From positions 1 to 64,000 of the forward strand of contig NZ_JAPHNL010000002.1 in assembly GCF_026274175.1 (NCBI RefSeq): a stretch of DNA of 64,000 nt, given 5' to 3'. Position 1 is the first letter of the stretch. Each line of letters starts with the position of its first letter. Positions 61,601-64,000 of this stretch are shown here, one piece after another. The notes below the pieces were generated by a model. It had not been told where the DNA came from, did no database searches, and worked only from the letters and a program-made list of their open reading frames with translations. The DNA is from Streptomyces beihaiensis (GTDB taxonomy: Bacteria > Actinomycetota > Actinomycetes > Streptomycetales > Streptomycetaceae). Made by a program: the position numbers and the translations under genes.

Positions 61601-63917
61601 GGTTCCAGGCGAGGTCACCCTCGGGGGCGGCCCACTGGGCCGCGCTCACCCAGCCGGATTCCGCCACGAGAGACGGAGTGCCGGACGCGGGGTTGCTGTA
61701 GACCTTGAAGTCGTAGGTCAGCCCGTTGCCCGGATAGTTGTCCGGGTCGTGGCCGGTGGTGAACAGCTGAGGCGTGACGGAACCGAGCACCGAGTTGGAG
61801 CGCGGCGAGGTCGAGTCGATCTGCGGCGGAGTGTCGGCGGAGGTGATCTCCGCGCACTTCTCCGGCACGCTGTACGTCGAGTGGAACGACGTGCCGCTGG
61901 TCAGCATGTCCCAGCACACGTAGTACTGGCCGGGCGCCAGCGCCGGCAACTTGCCGGTCATCGTGATCGTGGAGTTGGGGCTCACCGAACTCGGCACGTA
62001 CGTCTTGGTGGCGTTGGTGCTCAGCTTCGACCAGGACGTGGAGTAGATGTCCGCGGCGAGCTGGGTGTTCGACGTCGACCACGACGTGGTGCCACGGTTG
62101 GTGATCGACACCTTCATCGAGCCAGTGGTACTCGCGGTGGGCTCGGTGTACGTCTGCTTGGGGATCGAGTAGTCGGCGCCGTACGGACTGTAGGTGACCG
62201 ACAGATACGGCGGGTAGGACGAGTGGACCGAGGCGAACTGCTTCCATGCCGCGATGGAGGAGTTGTTCGCTGTCAGCGCCAGGCCCCGGTTGGTGCCGCC
62301 GTGCGCCCACCCCTCGAGGAGTTTCACTCCCGCCGCGCTCGGATTGTCACCGATGTTGATCCCGTGCCAGGCAGATCCACCACAGCTGGACCCGGCGGCG
62401 AAGCTGGCCGAACCGATCGTGGGTCCGTAGGAAAGGCCCGGATAGTCGGCGATGCCGCTCACGCTCCAGGAACTGGTGATGGCGTGGGCGTAGACGGGTT
62501 CCGCGGTGCAGCCCCCGGACCAGACGTCGTCCAGGTAGAGCGACGCCTTCTCGATGTAGTCGTTCTTGAACTTCGTCCCGAACCCCGAGAACAGCAGATA
62601 GCTGTTGGCCTTGTGTTTGCCGCTGTCGTAGGAGCCGACCTTCAGGGTGTCTTTGGTGGAGAAGTTGATGTCGTACGGCGTCTCGACATACGTGCTGGAG
62701 GAGACGCTGAGGGTGGGGTCCACCTCGACCGGGAACACGCGCGCCTTGTCGTGCAGCCACGCCGAGTCGAGCGACACCTTCAGCGCCGGGCCGCCGTCGG
62801 TGGTGGTCAGCGCGTAGGTGACGCCGGTGGACACCGCGCCTTCATTGGAGACCTTGCCTTTGTCGGCGTCCTCCATGAAACCGTGCGGAATCGTTTCACG
62901 AACGGCGCCGGAGCCGTCCTTGAACACCACGCTGCCGTCCTTGGCCAGCGTTGCCGAGAGGCCCGTCAGATGCAGCGGGAAGACCCAGGTGGTGGGGGCC
63001 TCGGTGGAGTGCAGTGTCAGCGTCTCCTTCACCCCGGAGCCGGTCGCCTGGTACGTCACGTCCGCGTGGTCGGCGATGCCGGGGTAGGTGATGGAATTGC
63101 CGGATGCGTGGCCCGGTACGGCGGCCGCGCCGCGCAGCCCGTAGCTGACCTTCTCGCCGTGACCGGGGCCGTACGTCACCAGCGCCGGATCGTCGCCTTG
63201 AGCAGCGAAACCGGCCGAGGGAGTGTCCGCCTTCTCGGTCCAACGGCCGTCGGAGCCCTGGGTCAGCGTGGTGTCGATGTCGGCCCAGGAGCCGTCCGCG
63301 GTGCGGTAGTGCACGGGACGGCTGTAGACGCGGGCGGTCCGGGTGCCGTCGGGATTCTGGAACTCCGAGGTGGTGGCGGTCCGGTCCTTGGTGATCTCCC
63401 GGTTGGCGGCCGCGGGCCCCGGCAGATGCGGGTCCCCGTGGGCAGCGGAATCGGACCCGGCGCTCCGGCGGTCGAGCGTCCGCGACCGCGCGGGCGCCGG
63501 TGGTGAGGTCAGTTTGCCGCCGAGCTTGACCTTCGGGCCGGTGAACGACGCCTGCGGTTTCACCGACCGCTTCGGCGTCCGGTCGGTGGGCAACGCTCCC
63601 TTGACCGGGGCCTGTTTGCCCGAACTCTCCGTGGAGCCCATCGGTCCGCTCCGGGCCAGTGCCGAGCCCGCCTGGTGTGGCAACCCGGCAGCCGACCCCG
63701 TCCGCTGATGGGGCAGCACCACCGAGCTGGGCGCGAAGGCCTGTTGGTCGATGAACGCCTGAGCCGGCTGCGTCGCCAGCATCATGAACAGCACGCCGGT
63801 GACTGCGAGCGCGATCTTCCGCGACCGCCGCCGTCGCACACCGCGGCCGAGGAGAGCGATGCGGAACGCCGCTCTCCTTCTCGCACCGGATGACACGCGG
63901 ACCGGACGGCGACCCAT
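52698..63917 (-). CDS. Giant RHS/YD-repeat toxin with FG-GAP, LamG, Hint and HNH-type nuclease tip
   Basis: 3,739 aa from ATG 63917 (ggggg upstream); a start at 63995 is less likely. The Arg-rich head and helix KIALAVTGVLFMMLATQPAQA (about 34-54) form a signal sequence. DNRLRE-like modules follow (SSTYVETPYDINFSTKDTLKVG). FG-GAP/VCBS repeats span about 909-1130 (GDQTGDGVDDAVAAD; GGDFNGDGHGDVVGV). Two LamG domains lie at about 1310-1510 and 1605-1825. YD repeats run about 1840-3140, with the RHS core at RWYDPSTGDFTSRD. A Hint autoprocessing domain spans about 3460-3610 (CSFSPDTKVLM, TTANHPFW, ending ILVHN). The tip (about 3612-3739) has LQIHHADQMPGAPIHELDQDFH, an HNH/Endo VII (LHH-like) nuclease motif. 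Immunity: SUKH-1 next door. Confidence 0.92.
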   Translation of the reverse strand: MGRRPVRVSSGARRRAAFRIALLGRGVRRRRSRKIALAVTGVLFMMLATQPAQAFIDQQAFAPSSVVLPHQRTGSAAGLPHQAGSALARSGPMGSTESSGKQAPVKGALPTDRTPKRSVKPQASFTGPKVKLGGKLTSPPAPARSRTLDRRSAGSDSAAHGDPHLPGPAAANREITKDRTATTSEFQNPDGTRTARVYSRPVHYRTADGSWADIDTTLTQGSDGRWTEKADTPSAGFAAQGDDPALVTYGPGHGEKVSYGLRGAAAVPGHASGNSITYPGIADHADVTYQATGSGVKETLTLHSTEAPTTWVFPLHLTGLSATLAKDGSVVFKDGSGAVRETIPHGFMEDADKGKVSNEGAVSTGVTYALTTTDGGPALKVSLDSAWLHDKARVFPVEVDPTLSVSSSTYVETPYDINFSTKDTLKVGSYDSGKHKANSYLLFSGFGTKFKNDYIEKASLYLDDVWSGGCTAEPVYAHAITSSWSVSGIADYPGLSYGPTIGSASFAAGSSCGGSAWHGINIGDNPSAAGVKLLEGWAHGGTNRGLALTANNSSIAAWKQFASVHSSYPPYLSVTYSPYGADYSIPKQTYTEPTASTTGSMKVSITNRGTTSWSTSNTQLAADIYSTSWSKLSTNATKTYVPSSVSPNSTITMTGKLPALAPGQYYVCWDMLTSGTSFHSTYSVPEKCAEITSADTPPQIDSTSPRSNSVLGSVTPQLFTTGHDPDNYPGNGLTYDFKVYSNPASGTPSLVAESGWVSAAQWAAPEGDLAWNQSYYWIVADSDGDAQSAWSLPSYFSTAVPQPLITSHLGAATRHDGGRSFDPQVGDYTTAATDAAVSTAGPALDVSRTYNSLDPRSSLLFGAGWSSRYDMSVQPDDDASGSVVVTGADGRQERFGRNSFELHEIAGVGDQTGDGVDDAVAADQTNGKLWLYRGPDYSALTRTLVGTRGWNGMKWLTGGDVTGDGIGDLIGVHTADGTLRMYAGRSGGGLSSPVTIGTGGWNGMADLALTGPLAGDGKKDLVATEISTGKLWAYPVNADGTLASRVEIGTGGWNGMSELMGGDFNGDGHGDVVGVEVSTGYLYLYPGTGSGGLGSRTQIGHSWDSMTDLTSVNGVSGDATTDFLATQKSSGVRFLYHSGPSFSSSSYGGSSGDVRTATAMAVYTSAAGEFETLGPNAGASAGWSLRDKSGSTYTFGEPSGTAWRLTKISDRLGRAENLAYHTDGTLATVTNTTSNRSLHFTWSGGHVTQVATDPATSGGSAETWTYSYSGDDLTGVCPPTSTTACTTYSYTSGSSSGSHYRTAVLDANPASYWRLAESSGTSAASEVAVNEGNDAGTYNSGVSLGTAGPLPGSPTTAATFNGTSGHVSVPAEALHQGKNRAISLWFKTSAPGVLIGDQSHAIDGTTSASGTWAPVLYVGSDDKLHGHWWSGSGTGGTAFGSTGTVTDNAWHHAVLSSDGATQTLYVDGAKQDTFSGAPDDQKNTLTYIGAGYAKYWLDSPGEVSYFPGSIAEVAFFSHALGAPAVSQMYATGSHPTGELTGVTLPSGKTHMTAAYDAVHDRASQITDANGGTWKLSTPSTKGSGAYYRGAVMADAPGDYWRLGESSGSQAVNEVPDVTESVLGWRSNGPGTYHNVTLGASGLFKGGTETAASFNGSSSYVELPYRSLGNGTSSSPFSTELWFKTTTTGGVLFSYQSSQIGTTPSDYTPALYVGANGHLYSQYWDGFVSPMESSVAVTDGTWHQAVLTFASDDVQTLYLDGKQVDQRTGKDFNDTNEGYVSLGAGYLSGSWPSQPSSNSQGYFKGSIAEVSMPNKTLDADTVAAHFAARGAASGATPVTSVTVTDPGGKKLSYRYDPGHSGRLISATDALDDTTSYGYDTDGFVSTVTRPDADYTAYTHNARGDTLSVAVGNLRRSVITSYYTYPADGTYSATDPRNDQPTAYADARSSGPADTTYATAYTYSANGDLLTTKDADGDTTTRTYTTGSETAAGGGTEPAGLLASTQDANGKTTSYAYDSAGDLARVTAPSGLKTSYTYDALGRRLTTDQVSDTYPNGLTTSYTYDRDDRLLTKTAPATTDAVTGTTHTAKTTYTYDDDGNTTALAVSDTTGGEATRTTAWAYNSHDQVDTVTDPLGRKTGYGYDSYGNRVSENDADGNAYSYTYSPTGERLSTTLTNYTGDPVNPSSASSLVLDSRAYDPDGLLASDTDAMGRTTKYVYCWTHWLYYSELTNFHNADGSTTSKYLHVYDYDYAGHVIAEKDTNALTRTDFTVDPAGRTTKRTFDPSGLDIVTSYSYDGDGNLTSQSVTGGSTTEQTDYAHDALGDVTSETVHNGSTNLVTTHTYDQRGVLTSTTDPRGNVTGATAADYTTVYTSDEAGRLTQATAPTVNAETDGNAAQQVHPITLYGYDTFGDQTSVDDADGDITTYTFDADGERVATSSPAYTPPGSTTAITPTTTATYDKAGHVTSVTDGDGNTTSSTYDQLGNLAQVVQPAVGGTSPTTHNTYDTDGELLSVTDPTGAVTSGTYDDLGRALTVSEVVRQPSTVTDTTTYGYDDAGNRTSITLPGGEESKADYDAAGNQLKVTDPLGSITHFSYDLDGRLTKTTLPDGTATTSSYNPAGRLTATARLDASGSTLATTSTAYDRAGNPTSVTDANGNTTTYAYDAADRLTRQTEPASSTSTITTSFGYDAAGQRTRYTDGNGNATITTYNPLGLRESSIEPSTSAFPNTSDRTTTVAYDADGQPVSVTRPGGVSQTSNYDADGRVTSQAGSGAEAATTTRKFGYDADGRITSADAPTGTDTYTYNDRGEITATSGPSGTASYSYNSDGQLASRTDKAGTAAFTYDAAGHLATATEPLTGTTETYTRNSIGQVTSVSYGASGSATQSFHYDAQHRLTGDALTAPGGTTEANTTYGYDTAGHITQQTTTGLAGAAANSYTYDKAGRLTSWNNGTATTTYGYDKAGNRTSTATGSTTTNAAYNARDQLTATTSGQSSTAYSYSARGTLSSVTGTSTENLTYDAFDQLATDGTTTYSHDAFGRLATAGSATFTYNGTDNSIVSDGTDTYSRGPGGGLLGIANTGGAALAYTDQHGDVTATFTATGTSLAGSTAYDPHGSTLATSGTQHSLGYQGGWTDPATGRVATASRWYDPSTGDFTSRDATNQRPSPSVNANPYAYGNDNPLSNADLSGEFSCSKTHHGPQAPVPPPPVRPTGGSPSGARTGGGSSSSGGGRGGAAFDWAAKMRALDAEEANSYSYSDVSSTAGSHGGGWGTAAWATLTVLVSAGAAVAADAATDGAATPADGEIYTTVETGMNWLRDQFTLTSGYYTCNTNGRMVYHPDAGDGLKENPGKKPTGQPNNNESPHQDGTKNANTGPSDTNPVDLQGVAPADVTDPSANQPTGNGGPQDHSLDCVGAPSRLECTGDGNLLDPDTGVIYCNPAGAFTVADGCMSLPSADAGSTPESDGSSGNCSFSPDTKVLMGGGKTKPIGKIKTGDKVEAADPKTGKHQGARTVQHVWINHDRDLLDLTIRTKDGHTATLHTTANHPFWDDTTHTWVPAGKLHRGDALNTADNGHAYVVALRATPGKANRWNLTVQQLHTYYVLAGATPILVHNVCPKLGNYDGAEGTGYGPADDATRVSGPWTKNDIGRGTRGLRPNQLGDRLQIHHADQMPGAPIHELDQDFHLNADIHRNPFNQGVDGPMRRQDTQLHWWYRSMEQGWGSAYGPEAWFDNWPAEDLGGP

Positions 63918-64000
63918 CGAGAACCCCCACAAGAAAGGCACAGAACGCCTCTTTTGATGGAGGCATGGCGCAGACGTTGTAACGGAGTGCCACACAGGAG
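63918..64000. other. 5' leader of the giant RHS gene, cut by window edge
   Basis: Only 83 bp are available, with gggggttctcg as RBS region on the minus strand. The promoter lies outside or at the edge of the window. Confidence 0.5.

Overview
The window is chromosomal DNA of a Streptomyces or close relative. GC is very high with strong G/C in third codon positions, and GTG and TTG starts are common. The gene order sucD-sucC, then icmB, lipase, M23 peptidase, pcrA and NlpC/P60 genes matches the conserved Streptomyces core. Inserted into that core are two large RHS (YD-repeat) polymorphic-toxin loci and a run of mobile DNA.

Layout. 1-4.4 kb: truncated DUF6350 membrane gene, an HTH/sigma-like membrane regulator, and sucD/sucC. 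4.4-17.1 kb: a secreted SGNH/LamG protein divergent from a 2,190-aa RHS toxin, which is followed 2 bp later by a multi-TM protein (candidate immunity). 17.3-26.3 kb: a hypothetical gene with 36-bp repeats, then a cluster equivalent to E. coli yehLMPQ: MoxR AAA+ ATPase, DUF5682 and vWA on the minus strand, SWIM zinc-finger protein and DUF5691 on the plus strand. 26.5-38.3 kb: icmB-type B12 subunit, lipase, M23 peptidase, pcrA, two NlpC/P60 endopeptidases (the first behind a ydaO c-di-AMP riboswitch), a TDT transporter, a small membrane protein, a glyoxalase-like protein and an AhpD-like protein. 38.3-39.35 kb: a Doc-like toxin/antitoxin operon whose first gene is cut off by an IS3-type element.

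39.35-64 kb is accessory. The IS (27-bp inverted repeats, no target duplication) joins the broken chromosomal gene to a broken excisionase and a frameshifted integrase left from an integrative element. Next come a SUKH-4 immunity gene and an orphan RHS toxin tip with deaminase-type HSE and PC...C motifs. A complete small actinomycete integrative and conjugative element (AICE; regulators, FtsK-like Tra, RepSA-like Rep, Xis, Int) then separates that cassette from a SUKH-1 immunity gene and a 3,739-aa RHS protein with a Hint domain and an HNH-type tip.

How the parts work together. The strongest regulatory signal is a divergent pair of promoters between the MoxR and SWIM genes. They match the actinobacterial LexA-independent (PafBC-type) DNA-damage motif tTGTCRgtg-N8-TAnnnT, one perfectly and one with a single -10 mismatch. 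A near match lies just upstream of pcrA. This suggests, as inference, that the yeh-like AAA+/vWA/SWIM system is induced by DNA damage. The right end of the window looks like an RHS toxin-tip/immunity array that an integrative element has split, with an IS-mediated deletion on its far side.
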